Assembly (NCBI GenBank): GCA_030267125.1
Contig: JAJDJJ010000003.1
Coordinates: 1 to 64,000, forward strand
Direction of reading: 5' to 3'
DNA length: 64,000 nucleotides
Origin: Bacteroidales bacterium OttesenSCG-928-B11
GTDB taxonomy: Bacteria; Bacteroidota; Bacteroidia; Bacteroidales; WCHB1-69
Positions within the stretch are counted from its first letter, which is position 1, and every line of letters begins with the position of its first letter. Positions 48,938-57,910 of the stretch are shown piece by piece. The translations under genes and the position numbers were made by a program. The notes beneath the pieces were generated by a model. It searched no databases, had not been told where the DNA came from, and saw nothing but the letters and a program-made list of their open reading frames with translations.

Positions 48938-50164
48938 ATGAAGAATTTGATAGAAAGAACAGAATATCTTGATAAACTATGGTCATACAAGGATAAAGAC
49001 ATTATCAAAGTTGTAACTGGTTTACGCCGTTCGGGTAAATCTACGTTGTTAGAATTGTTCAGGAATCATTTATTGAAAAATAACGTAATGCCTGAACAAA
49101 TACAGCTATATAATTTCGAATTGCCTGAAAATTTTCTGAACAAAACATGGGAAACGCTTTATTTTGAAATAAAATCGAAGTTGCAGACAGATAAATCAAA
49201 TTACATTTTTCTCGATGAAATTCAGAATATTGCCAATTTTGAAAAATTAGTTGATGGACTTTATGCAACCGAAAATACAGATGTCTATATCACAGGTTCC
49301 AATGCCAATTTACTATCAAGTGAATTAGCTACTTTATTGAGTGGTAGATATATAGAAGTTTCTATTTTACCTTTTTCTTTCGCCGAATATTTGGAAGCCA
49401 GAAGCATTGATATAAGCAATAAATACTTGAATTACGAAGCATTATTTTATGATTATGTAAACGAAACTTCGTTGCCGAAAGGCGTTGATTTGAGGGAAGA
49501 AGGTTTTGATAAAATTTACGAATACCTTGAAGCTTTGTATACTACAATTATCGAAAAAGATATAACGCAACGATATAAAATCAACGATAAGCGAGCATTT
49601 GGAAATGTCGCTAAATTTTTGGCAGGCAATATCGGCAATCAAGTATCGCCGAGTAGCATTTCAAAAGCATTAAAAGCGGATAATCAAAATATTCACCATG
49701 CCACTGTAGAAAAATTTATTGGGTATTTAGTCGAAAGTTTTGTCTTTTATTGCGTCAATCGTTTCGATGTGAAAGGGAAAAAACAACTGGCTACACAGGA
49801 GAAATATTACTTGGTGGATTTGGGTTTACTAAACATATTGCTTGGCAGAGAAAAAACAGCAGACAGAGGGCATATTCTTGAGAATATTGTATATCTTGAA
49901 CTGCTAAGACGAGGTTGCAAAATCTGGACAGGTGCGCTTCGTAACAGTGAGATTGATTTTGTTGTTAAAAATCGAATAGGAGAAATCGAATATTACCAAG
50001 TTTCGTGGGAAATTTCAAGCACAGAAACTGAAGAACGTGAATTTAGTCCATTGAAAAAAGTGAAAGACAATTATCCTAAATTTCTACTTACGACTGAATC
50101 ATTTCCTCAAAGTAGAGATGGAATAATTCACAGAAATGTATTTGAATGGTTATTAGAGAAATAG
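48938..50164 (+). CDS. AAA-family ATPase with DUF4143 domain (second copy)
   Basis: A 408-residue protein. Walker A is GLRRSGKST (about 28-36) and Walker B is YIFLDEIQN (about 88-96), with YITGSNANLLSSE as the sensor. The C-terminal DUF4143 region has a nuclease-like pair EIDFVVKN and EYYQVSWE. It is a diverged relative of 32523-33683. It lies just behind the type I operon but has its own promoter. The family is widespread and of unknown role; a toxin-like or defence link has not been shown. Confidence 0.85.
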   Translation: MKNLIERTEYLDKLWSYKDKDIIKVVTGLRRSGKSTLLELFRNHLLKNNVMPEQIQLYNFELPENFLNKTWETLYFEIKSKLQTDKSNYIFLDEIQNIANFEKLVDGLYATENTDVYITGSNANLLSSELATLLSGRYIEVSILPFSFAEYLEARSIDISNKYLNYEALFYDYVNETSLPKGVDLREEGFDKIYEYLEALYTTIIEKDITQRYKINDKRAFGNVAKFLAGNIGNQVSPSSISKALKADNQNIHHATVEKFIGYLVESFVFYCVNRFDVKGKKQLATQEKYYLVDLGLLNILLGREKTADRGHILENIVYLELLRRGCKIWTGALRNSEIDFVVKNRIGEIEYYQVSWEISSTETEEREFSPLKKVKDNYPKFLLTTESFPQSRDGIIHRNVFEWLLEK

Positions 50165-50194
50165 AATCCAAACAAAATAATATGTAAACAGAAG

Positions 50195-50857
50195 ATGAAC
50201 ACTGACTTACTATTTTTCTGCACCATGTGCCGCGAGAAACCGCTCGAAGAGATTGCCAACCTGAAATGTACGATCAATCATAAAATCAAAACGTACAAAA
50301 AAGGAGAATACATTGCTTGTCAGGGAGATCACATTTCGCACCTCTATATGCTCTCTAAGGGCAAGGTGAAAACAGAGATCATTTCCGAATCCGGATTTAC
50401 AATTTCGGTGGAAGAGATTGAAGCGCCTTATCCGTTGGCGGCCGCATTTCTCTTTTCTGACAACAGTTGCTTCCCGGTGGATGTAATCGCTTTAGAAGAT
50501 TGCGAAATAATCCTGATCAGCAAAGCAGCTATCGAAACCCAAATCGCGAAGTGCTCCGGATTTTTGAAAGGTTTTATGGCTTACATCTCTAATAGCGTGC
50601 AATCTCTGTCGGAAAGGCTGAAGATATTTTCGCAAAAAGGGATCAAAGCCAAAATCGCATACTACATTTTGCGACACGACAAAAAAGGGTCTTTCGAATT
50701 GGGAAGAAGCATTGTTTCGTTGGCCGAATATTTTGGAGTAGAACGCCCGTCGCTGTCAAGAGCTATTTCTGAGATGGTGAAAGATGGAGTTATTGAATAC
50801 GAAAATGGCAAAGGGAAGATTTTGAAATATAATGATCTGAATGAGTTATTAGGATGA
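50195..50857 (+). CDS. Crp/Fnr-family regulator, probable HcpR-type
   Basis: A 220-residue regulator. The N-terminal cyclic-nucleotide-binding-like domain (KKGEYIACQGDHISHLYMLSKGKVK) is followed by a dimerisation helix and a C-terminal HTH (SIVSLAEYFGVERPSLSRAISEMVKDG). It has six or more cysteines, including CTMC near the start. In Porphyromonas and relatives a Crp/Fnr protein next to hcp (HcpR) activates nitrosative-stress genes. Here it is separated from hcp, ferredoxin and ygbA by the restriction island, but likely still controls them through GTAACA-TT-TGTTAC (inference). It overlaps the AraC gene by four bases. Confidence 0.82.
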   Translation: MNTDLLFFCTMCREKPLEEIANLKCTINHKIKTYKKGEYIACQGDHISHLYMLSKGKVKTEIISESGFTISVEEIEAPYPLAAAFLFSDNSCFPVDVIALEDCEIILISKAAIETQIAKCSGFLKGFMAYISNSVQSLSERLKIFSQKGIKAKIAYYILRHDKKGSFELGRSIVSLAEYFGVERPSLSRAISEMVKDGVIEYENGKGKILKYNDLNELLG

Positions 50858-51750
50858 CGAATCCATTATTTCAAGGATATCTATTTTACAATGAACACAT
50901 TAAAACATTGAGAAAAAACAACACTATACAGGAGATACTGGCAAAAGACCATTTTATTGAAATCTTTCGTCTCGAAGATATTGACGAAACCGTTTTCAAT
51001 AATTATCAGCGATACGATTTTTACCAGCTTATTTGGTTTACGAAAATAAGCGGAAACGACCGTTATTTTCTTGACTTCAACGAGCATTTAATTTACAACA
51101 ATCAAATTGTCCTGGTTTTCCCCGGACAAATAGACAAACTGGATATTGAAGGGAATGAAGGGTTTCTTTTTGCTATCCACCCCGATAATTTTTTCCGGAT
51201 TAATCAACGTATGAATTCCGCTTATTTGAACGGATATTTTTCTAACATATTCATTTCACCCGATGCGGAGACGACCGAGTTATTGGAAGTATTTAAAGAT
51301 CTACTGCTACAGGAGTCTAACTCGCTCAACCGGATTCTTTTGAAAGAGATTTACATAGAAGCATTCTTATTCCACATTGTCGATTTTTTCAAAAAAACAG
51401 ACGCTTACAAAAACCAAGTTGATTTTCAGATTCCCCAACTCATGAAATTGATCGACGCCAATTTTATACATCATCGCGAAACGGATTTCTATGCTCAGCA
51501 GATGAATATCAGCTGTAAGAAACTGAATATCATTTCTGTAAAAGGAACTGGAAAAACCGTAAAACAACATCTGCAAGAACGTCTTGTATTGGAAACAAAA
51601 AAAGAGATCCGTCTGAAGGAGAAAAATTTAAAAGAGATCTCTTTTGCTCTCGGGTTTGAAGACCCTGCCTATTTCACTCGTTTTTTTAAAAAACAAACCG
51701 GAATAACCCCTGTTGAATTTCGAGAAAACGAGGAGAATAAGTTCAAGTAA
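50854..51750 (+). CDS. AraC-family transcriptional regulator
   Basis: A 298-residue regulator with an N-terminal sensing region of cupin type and a C-terminal double HTH (about 205-290): ETDFYAQQMNISCKKLNIISV and KNLKEISFALGFEDPAYFTRFFKKQTGITPVEFR. The start overlaps the Crp/Fnr gene stop (ATGA). The drug exporter starts 73 bases later with its own promoter, so it is the most likely target. The inducer is not known. Confidence 0.88.
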   Translation: MTNPLFQGYLFYNEHIKTLRKNNTIQEILAKDHFIEIFRLEDIDETVFNNYQRYDFYQLIWFTKISGNDRYFLDFNEHLIYNNQIVLVFPGQIDKLDIEGNEGFLFAIHPDNFFRINQRMNSAYLNGYFSNIFISPDAETTELLEVFKDLLLQESNSLNRILLKEIYIEAFLFHIVDFFKKTDAYKNQVDFQIPQLMKLIDANFIHHRETDFYAQQMNISCKKLNIISVKGTGKTVKQHLQERLVLETKKEIRLKEKNLKEISFALGFEDPAYFTRFFKKQTGITPVEFRENEENKFK

Positions 51751-51789
51751 AAGGAGCAAAACTGCAAGGTTGCTCCACCAGATTCTTCC

Positions 51790-51798
51790 TACTTTTGC
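51790..51798 (+). promoter_or_regulatory. -7 promoter box of the drug exporter
   Basis: TACTTTTGC lies 25 bases before the ATG at 51823. A small inverted repeat TTTTGC-N5-GCAAAA (51793-51809) overlaps it. Confidence 0.65.
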
Positions 51799-51822
51799 CG
51801 CTTGCAAAAAAACAACTGAAAC

Positions 51823-53031
51823 ATGAAAGAATTTGGCTTGACTCAGTGGGTGATTATTAGTATTCTTTCTCTTTTAACCGCTCTCGAACCTTTAAGCATA
51901 GACCTTTATTTACCCGGATTCATTCTGATTTCGGAATCGTTCTCCACACCTATTTCTTCGGTACAAATTTCGCTGTCCGCTTTTTTACTGGGATTTGCGC
52001 TCGGGCAGTTATTTTGGGGTCCTCTTGCCGATCGTTTCGGACGTAAAAAACCCATATTGGCATCTTTGGCCATTTTTATAGTTGCCTCAATTGCATGCAT
52101 TTATGCTCATTCTATCGAACAATTTTGGGTATTTCGCTTCATCCAAGCTATCGGCGGATGCGGCGGAGTAGTTATCTCGAGAGCCGTTGTCACCGATTAT
52201 TTTGAAAGCTCGAAAACGTTAAAAATATTTTCACTATTAGCTTTGATCATGGGTGTTGCTCCGATTATCGCTCCTACTATTGGCAACACTGTCATCAATG
52301 CCTTCAGCTGGGAAGGAGCATTTTTCGCCATGCTTTTTTTAGGAGTATTACTATTTTTCCTCACCTTGTTTTTTCTTCCCGAAACACATAGAAACAGCTA
52401 TCCGAAAACAGAAAAGAATGTATTTAAAGGATATTTTGAAATACTAAAAATCCGGAAATTCTTAATTTACTCTATTTTAGGCGGTATCGCTAACGGCGCA
52501 TTGATGATATACGTTGGCAACGGCCCCTTTCTCATCATGGAAAAAGGAGGTTTTTCAAACAACATGTTCAGCCTTATTTTCGGAACAAATGCGCTGGGAT
52601 TGATGATTGCTTCTTCCATTACACCGACATTGCAAAGACAAATTCCAACAGAAAAATTAGTGAAATATGCGTTAACATTTATGTTTGGGGCAAGCATCAT
52701 ATTATTAGGCGCAATGCTTGCAAACACACACATCCACATTATTTTAGCCATTCTATTTTTATATGTTTTCCCTATCGGGATACTGCTCCCCACCACAACC
52801 GAACTTGCCATCACACCTTTTATCGAGAACAGCGGAACCGCTTCCGCACTTTACGGATCTATCCAATTGTCCGTTGCTTTTATCTGTTCGATGGTCTCCA
52901 ACTACATGAGTAACGGCACACTCATCATGGTTGGAACAGCATTTGTCCTTTGCAGCACAATAGGTTTTGCATTAATTTTCACTCGAATAAATTTACCCGA
53001 AAAGAGCAAAATAATGGAAAATCCGATGTAA
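51823..53031 (+). CDS. Bcr/CflA-type MFS multidrug exporter
   Basis: A 402-residue transporter with 12 predicted membrane helices. Hallmarks are PLSIDLYLPGFILIS in helix 1, GQLFWGPLADRFGRKKPI (the MFS motif A) between helices 2 and 3, and FIQAIGGCGGVVISRAVVTDYF in helix 4, as in Bcr/CflA proteins. These export bicyclomycin, chloramphenicol and similar compounds, using protons. Control by the upstream AraC regulator is likely. The substrate here is unknown. Confidence 0.9.
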   Translation: MKEFGLTQWVIISILSLLTALEPLSIDLYLPGFILISESFSTPISSVQISLSAFLLGFALGQLFWGPLADRFGRKKPILASLAIFIVASIACIYAHSIEQFWVFRFIQAIGGCGGVVISRAVVTDYFESSKTLKIFSLLALIMGVAPIIAPTIGNTVINAFSWEGAFFAMLFLGVLLFFLTLFFLPETHRNSYPKTEKNVFKGYFEILKIRKFLIYSILGGIANGALMIYVGNGPFLIMEKGGFSNNMFSLIFGTNALGLMIASSITPTLQRQIPTEKLVKYALTFMFGASIILLGAMLANTHIHIILAILFLYVFPIGILLPTTTELAITPFIENSGTASALYGSIQLSVAFICSMVSNYMSNGTLIMVGTAFVLCSTIGFALIFTRINLPEKSKIMENPM

Positions 53032-53109
53032 TTTCACATGGAAAATGAAAAAGCAAATCACATCAAGACAAATGCTGTTTGCATGTTTACTTTAAGAATT
53101 TAAGATACA

Positions 53110-53805
53110 CTAAAAAAGAAATCCCAAATTAAAATAATATTGACCTCTTCTTAGGGTTGCAAAATCTCTATAAGGGCCTTGAAATTTATTGATTAAGCCC
53201 CAATCATATCCGGTTTTAATGATGAATTTCTCAAAAAGCACTGTCCCGACACCCAAACCCAATTGCAAGTCAAAGCGGTTGTAGCGCATCTGACCAATCT
53301 CATCAAGCATCCATTCAAGGCCGCCACTTGAAGAGATCTTTCCGGTGTAGTAATCTATCTCGACACTTCCTTTATCCAGAAGCCCTACGGATGAATATTC
53401 CGCTTTACTTTTAAACGACAATCCGATGTCAAATCTTGGACCGGCAAAAGCAAATAATTTAAAATTATCATTAAATCCATACTCATAACTCACATTAAGG
53501 GGAATACTTAAATAATGACTAATCATCTCACTTTTTATCGTTTCTCCCCAAAACGACTCTTTCTCTTGCTTCATCATAAAACTGTAAACCAATCCTGCCT
53601 GCACAGAAATACCGAAATCAATATCGTATTTATAATTCCCGCCAATATTGAATCCGTGCAAATTATTCAACTCATTTCCATAATCACTTTTCATATTGTG
53701 GGGAGAAAACAGATACCCTGCTTCTACTCCTATACCCATTTGCGAATAGCTTTTACTACAAAACAGCAACAAAGACAGTGCCAATAAAAGTGTAATTTTT
53801 TTCAT
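53110..53805 (-). CDS. Outer-membrane beta-barrel protein (PorT-like)
   Basis: A 231-residue outer-membrane protein from the ATG at 53805; the track start at 53868 lies upstream of the -7 box. The signal peptide is MKKITLLLALSLLLFCSKSYSQ. Beta strands alternate in GIGVEAGYLFSP, FGISVQAGLVYSFM and FDLQLGLGVGTVLF, and the protein ends with an aromatic strand (GQYYFNLGFLF). This is the eight-stranded PorT/outer-membrane-beta-barrel type seen in many Bacteroidota. No partner gene and no predicted ligand. Confidence 0.8.
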   Translation of the reverse strand: MKKITLLLALSLLLFCSKSYSQMGIGVEAGYLFSPHNMKSDYGNELNNLHGFNIGGNYKYDIDFGISVQAGLVYSFMMKQEKESFWGETIKSEMISHYLSIPLNVSYEYGFNDNFKLFAFAGPRFDIGLSFKSKAEYSSVGLLDKGSVEIDYYTGKISSSGGLEWMLDEIGQMRYNRFDLQLGLGVGTVLFEKFIIKTGYDWGLINKFQGPYRDFATLRRGQYYFNLGFLF

Positions 53806-53837
53806 AATTCTGTATTTTAATTGATTTTTATAAAAAA

Positions 53838-53845
53838 CAAAAATA
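53838..53845 (-). promoter_or_regulatory. -7 promoter box of the beta-barrel gene
   Basis: Reads TATTTTTG on the minus strand, 33 bases before the ATG at 53805. It decides the start of that gene. Confidence 0.55.
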
Positions 53846-53961
53846 GGAAAAAATGGTTCACAATCCATATTTTCCTATTATTAATTAGCAGTTTGAAAAC
53901 CTCCGATTAAAAATCAACAGTCAACTTGCATTTCACGCACAACACCTGCATCTCCAACTAT

Positions 53962-56388
53962 CTATTTCATAACCGTATAACCTACGGCCTCTTTCATTGT
54001 TTCGAAATAATGAAAGCTCAATCCATCCACAAAATTTTCTTTAATATCATCGATATCCTTCTTATTTTCAGTTGAGAGGACGATATCGTATATGCCAGCG
54101 CGTTTGGCGGCTAAGATCTTCTCTTTAATACCACCGACGGGCAACAATTTTCCGCGAAGTGTAATTTCGCCGGTCATTGCGATATTTCCACGCACTTTCT
54201 TCTGTGTAAAAGACGACACTAATGAGGTCAGTATGGTAATTCCCGCCGACGGGCCATCTTTCGGAGTTGCGCCTTCGGGAACATGAACATGCACTTTTGT
54301 AGTTTCAAAAATATCGGGATTGATACTGTAATCCTTTGCGTGCGATTTGATATATTCATAGGCGATTGTAGCGGATTCTTTCATCACATCACCGAGATTT
54401 CCGGTCAGTGTCAGTCCTCCTTTTCCCATGCTAGTAACTGATTCCACGAAGAGGATTTCTCCTCCTACGGGAGTCCAAGCCAAACCGGTGGCCACACCTG
54501 GCACATCGTTATCGATTGAACGTTCTTTTTGGAAGATCGGTGCGCCTAATATCACTTTCAGATCTCCCAGTGTCACCTCCGTTTCTAACACACCGTCTTG
54601 CACATATTTGGCTGCGCGGCTACGGATAATCTTCGCAATAGTCCGATCCAGTGTCCGCACGCCCGATTCCCGCGTATAATCCGACACAATATGCTCAATC
54701 ACCTCATCTGAAAAAACGATACCTTTTTTTTCCATGCCATGTTCACGGAGTTGCTTAGGCACCAAATGCTTTTGGGCTATTTGGATTTTTTCTTCCAACA
54801 AATACCCCGGAATATCAATAATTTCCATACGATCACGGAGTGCGGGATGGATTGAGGAAAGGTCATTGGCTGTGGCAATGAAAAGCACTTTCGAGAGATC
54901 GTAAGGTAATTCCAAATAGTTATCGTGGAATGCGGAGTTCTGTTCGGGATCCAGCACTTCGAGCAGTGCAGCCGAAGGATCTCCTTGCACGTTCATCCCT
55001 AAAACTTTATCAATCTCATCAAGGACAAAGACCGGATTTGACGTTTTTGCTTTGCGCATGTTTTGAATAATCCTGCCGGCCATAGCCCCGATATAGGTTT
55101 TGCGATGCCCGCGAATCTCTGACTCATCGCGTAATCCACCAAGGGAAACGCGGATATACTTGCGATCCAACGCTGCTGCGATCGATTTCCCTAACGAAGT
55201 TTTACCCACTCCAGGAGGGCCGGCCAAGCAAAGTATTGGCGATTTCATGTCACCTTTCAGCTTTAAAATCGCCAAATGTTCAATGATACGTTCTTTCACT
55301 TTCTCCAAGCCAAAGTGATCTTGATCCAGCACTTTGCGGGCGCGTTTCAAGTCGAAATTATCTTTACTGTATTCATTCCAAGGCAAATCCACCATTAATT
55401 CCAGATAGTTCAGCTGAACCGAGAAGTCGGGAGCCATAGGGTTTGTCCGTTCTAATTTTTGCAATTCATTTTCAAATGTCTCGCGAATATCCTTGCTCCA
55501 TTTTTTCTTTTTAGCTTTCTCTTGCAGGTCTTCTATTGCCTTATCAGCCGGCGATCCTCCCAGTTCCTGCTGTATAGTCTTCATCTGTTCATTCAGAAAA
55601 TACTCGCGCTGCTGTTTATCCATTTCTTGCTTGGACTTATGCTGGATCATATTTTTCAGTTCCAATAGCTGTAAGTCTTTATTTAGCAGGCGCAGGATCA
55701 TTTTCGCTCGCAATTCAATATCTTGTGTTTCCAAGATCTCTTGCTTTTCGTTTACACTTGCGGAAAGATTCGATGCCAGATAATTCAACAAAAAGACCGG
55801 CGAGTCCATGTTTTTCAGGGCAAAACTCGTTTCATTTGGAATATTAGGCGACATTTTGATCATGGCAATCGCTGTATCGCGGATAGAGCCGATCAGCGCT
55901 TTAAAGTTTTCCGTCTCCGTAAGAGCAGTGTCGAAGTCGTTGGTTGGATACTCCCTGACTAACGCTTTAAAATAAGGTTCAAGTTGTGTCAGTTCTTCGA
56001 TAGCGAAACGTTTAACACCTTGCACAATAATAGTCACGCTACCATCAGGCATCGACACATGCCGGATGATGCGCGCCAATGTTCCCACAGGATAAAGATC
56101 TTCGATGGTTGGTTCTTCCACCTCTCCTTCGCGCTGCGTTGCCACACCGATCGGATGATTGCTACGCGCATAATCCTGAACCAATTTGATAGAACGATTC
56201 CGTCCCACAGTGATCGGGATTACCATCCCTGGAAAGAGAACAGTATTGCGTAAGGGCAGAATCGGTATTGAATCCGGAAGTAGTTCATCTTTCAGGGCGT
56301 CTTCATCCTCTTTAGAAAAAAGCGGGATGATATTGGCGTCGTTATTCATAAAATCGTTGATGAGAAATTTATCGTCTATAGTATCCAT
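53962..56388 (-). CDS. lon: ATP-dependent Lon protease
   Basis: An 808-residue cytoplasmic protease. The N-terminal Lon domain (LPILPLRNTVLFPGMVIPITVG) is followed by a coiled region, an AAA+ module with Walker A GPPGVGKTS (about 386) and FVLDEIDK, and the protease domain, with the catalytic Ser in KDGPSAGI (about 711) and Lys in KEKILAAKRAG (about 754). It degrades damaged and regulatory proteins. Length is normal for bacterial Lon. The gene is monocistronic. Confidence 0.96.
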   Translation of the reverse strand: MDTIDDKFLINDFMNNDANIIPLFSKEDEDALKDELLPDSIPILPLRNTVLFPGMVIPITVGRNRSIKLVQDYARSNHPIGVATQREGEVEEPTIEDLYPVGTLARIIRHVSMPDGSVTIIVQGVKRFAIEELTQLEPYFKALVREYPTNDFDTALTETENFKALIGSIRDTAIAMIKMSPNIPNETSFALKNMDSPVFLLNYLASNLSASVNEKQEILETQDIELRAKMILRLLNKDLQLLELKNMIQHKSKQEMDKQQREYFLNEQMKTIQQELGGSPADKAIEDLQEKAKKKKWSKDIRETFENELQKLERTNPMAPDFSVQLNYLELMVDLPWNEYSKDNFDLKRARKVLDQDHFGLEKVKERIIEHLAILKLKGDMKSPILCLAGPPGVGKTSLGKSIAAALDRKYIRVSLGGLRDESEIRGHRKTYIGAMAGRIIQNMRKAKTSNPVFVLDEIDKVLGMNVQGDPSAALLEVLDPEQNSAFHDNYLELPYDLSKVLFIATANDLSSIHPALRDRMEIIDIPGYLLEEKIQIAQKHLVPKQLREHGMEKKGIVFSDEVIEHIVSDYTRESGVRTLDRTIAKIIRSRAAKYVQDGVLETEVTLGDLKVILGAPIFQKERSIDNDVPGVATGLAWTPVGGEILFVESVTSMGKGGLTLTGNLGDVMKESATIAYEYIKSHAKDYSINPDIFETTKVHVHVPEGATPKDGPSAGITILTSLVSSFTQKKVRGNIAMTGEITLRGKLLPVGGIKEKILAAKRAGIYDIVLSTENKKDIDDIKENFVDGLSFHYFETMKEAVGYTVMK

Positions 56389-56478
56389 AATTATTTTTCT
56401 ATTCGTTTGTTAACAAGTTTCATTGGAACGAGTTCAACGCCTTGTTATTTTTTTCATTCATCCATTAATGCAAACAAA

Positions 56479-56508
56479 TTGAGGCTTCTTTTTTCAAAAA
56501 AGCCTCAA
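56479..56508 (-). terminator. Terminator of rpmE
   Basis: TTGAGGCTT and AAGCCTCAA arms pair, with an A/T-rich inner part extending the stem, and T-rich sequence follows on the minus strand. It lies 26 bases after the rpmE stop. Confidence 0.75.
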
Positions 56509-56533
56509 CAGTATTTTTAAAGTGACTAAATAA

Positions 56534-56803
56534 TTAGTTCTCCTTCTTATTATCAAAATGTCTTGCATATTTGCTGCGGAACTTATCCACGCGACCAGCC
56601 GTATCTACCAGTTTCATTTTTCCTGTGAAGAACGGATGCGACGTATTTGAAATTTCCAATTTGATGAGTGGATATTCTTTCCCATCTTCCCAGGTGATGG
56701 TGTCTTTTGTATTCACTGTTGATTTTGTCAAAAACGCAACTTCGTTAGACATGTCTTTGAAAACCACTGTTCTATACTCTTTAGGATGGATGTCTTTTTT
56801 CAT
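56534..56803 (-). CDS. rpmE2: 50S ribosomal protein L31, type B
   Basis: An 89-residue ribosomal protein. [45 protein letters not shown] and a final KYARH match L31. The zinc-binding cysteines of the C+ type are absent, so this is the C-minus (type B) paralogue. In many Bacteroidota this is the only L31. Its own -7 box lies at 56830 and a terminator follows. Confidence 0.95.
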   Translation of the reverse strand: MKKDIHPKEYRTVVFKDMSNEVAFLTKSTVNTKDTITWEDGKEYPLIKLEISNTSHPFFTGKMKLVDTAGRVDKFRSKYARHFDNKKEN

Positions 56804-56829
56804 TTCTATCTACTTTAAATTTTCGGACT

Positions 56830-56838
56830 GCAAAAATA
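56830..56838 (-). promoter_or_regulatory. -7 promoter box of rpmE
   Basis: Reads TATTTTTGC on the minus strand, 27 bases before the ATG at 56803. Confidence 0.7.
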
Positions 56839-56887
56839 CATTTTTTTCCTTATGAAACAACGGGGTTAAGAAAATAATTTCCCATCC

Positions 56888-57811
56888 TTATTCATACTCC
56901 TCCATAACCGTATAAATCGGTCTTTTTTTCACTTCATCGAACAGGAAGCCTATATATTCTCCGATTATTCCTATCACCAACAAATTGACGCTAAACATGG
57001 CGCTGATCAAAATAACAATGGTGGTATAACCCGACACCGGGGTATCTACAATCCACATGATTAACGAGTAGACGATCACAATGAGACTAAAAAGACCAAA
57101 TAACGCACTGCTCCACAAGGCAATTTTCAACGGCGCTTTCGACAATGCGGAGACCGCTGAGAACGACAATACGATCAGTTTGAACAAAGAATACTTGCTC
57201 TCGCCGGCGATACGCTTAGGTGCGTCAAATTGAATCTGCGTTTTTTTGAAACCCATGATTTGGATAAATCCGCGTAAAAAACGGGTGCGTTCGCGATAAT
57301 CTGTTTTCAAAACAGCGGCAATTCGTTTGGAGATCATGAAGAAGTCGGAGGCATTCGGTTCTAATTTTTCGTGAATAATCCTGTTGGTCATCCAATAAAA
57401 AAACGAGGAAGTCCATCGTTTCAAAAAACCGGCATCCGCCCTGCTATTCCTCACCATATTGACAATATCAAACCCTTCCGATCTTTTGCACAGCATCTCA
57501 GCTATATAATGTGGAGGGTGCTGCAAATCAGCATCCATACAAACCACAGACTCTCCCCTACTCTTATCGATCCCCGCAATCATCGCCGCTTCATGCCCGA
57601 AGTTTTTTGAAAAATCGACAATAATCACTCGGGCATCTTGCTCCAAAAAACTTTTCAAAATAGACAAACTACCATCTCTGCTGCCATCATTTACAAAAAT
57701 AATTTCGGCAGTCACAGGCAGTTTCGCAAGCTCATCCGACAAAACGGCATAGAATGACGGCAACGATTCTTCTTCGTTATATACTGATACTACAACAGAT
57801 AGGTCAATCAT
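56888..57811 (-). CDS. GtrB/DPM1-like family 2 glycosyltransferase
   Basis: A 307-residue membrane enzyme from the ATG at 57811; the track start at 57859 lies before the -7 box. The GT-A domain has VVVSVYNEEESLPSFY, FVNDGSRDGSL, DFSKNFGHEAAM and the metal-binding CMDADLQHPP. Two C-terminal transmembrane helices (about 230-295) follow. Such enzymes transfer a sugar from UDP- or GDP-sugar to undecaprenyl phosphate for modification of surface glycans. The sugar cannot be predicted. Divergent from apbE. Confidence 0.9.
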   Translation of the reverse strand: MIDLSVVVSVYNEEESLPSFYAVLSDELAKLPVTAEIIFVNDGSRDGSLSILKSFLEQDARVIIVDFSKNFGHEAAMIAGIDKSRGESVVCMDADLQHPPHYIAEMLCKRSEGFDIVNMVRNSRADAGFLKRWTSSFFYWMTNRIIHEKLEPNASDFFMISKRIAAVLKTDYRERTRFLRGFIQIMGFKKTQIQFDAPKRIAGESKYSLFKLIVLSFSAVSALSKAPLKIALWSSALFGLFSLIVIVYSLIMWIVDTPVSGYTTIVILISAMFSVNLLVIGIIGEYIGFLFDEVKKRPIYTVMEEYE

Positions 57812-57834
57812 CGGCACTATTTTTTTAGGGAAAA

Positions 57835-57842
57835 CAAAAATA
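57835..57842 (-). promoter_or_regulatory. -7 promoter box of the glycosyltransferase gene
   Basis: Reads TATTTTTG on the minus strand, 24 bases before the ATG at 57811. Confidence 0.6.
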
Positions 57843-57887
57843 CATTTTTTAGCAGACAATAAACCCCATCCACTTCTTCTTTTCGCT

Positions 57888-57895
57888 TATTTTTG
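57888..57895 (+). promoter_or_regulatory. -7 promoter box of apbE
   Basis: TATTTTTG lies 16 bases before the ATG at 57911. The TTG used as the ORF-track start (57893) is inside this box. Confidence 0.6.
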
Positions 57896-57910
57896 TTTTC
57901 AAAAACAACA

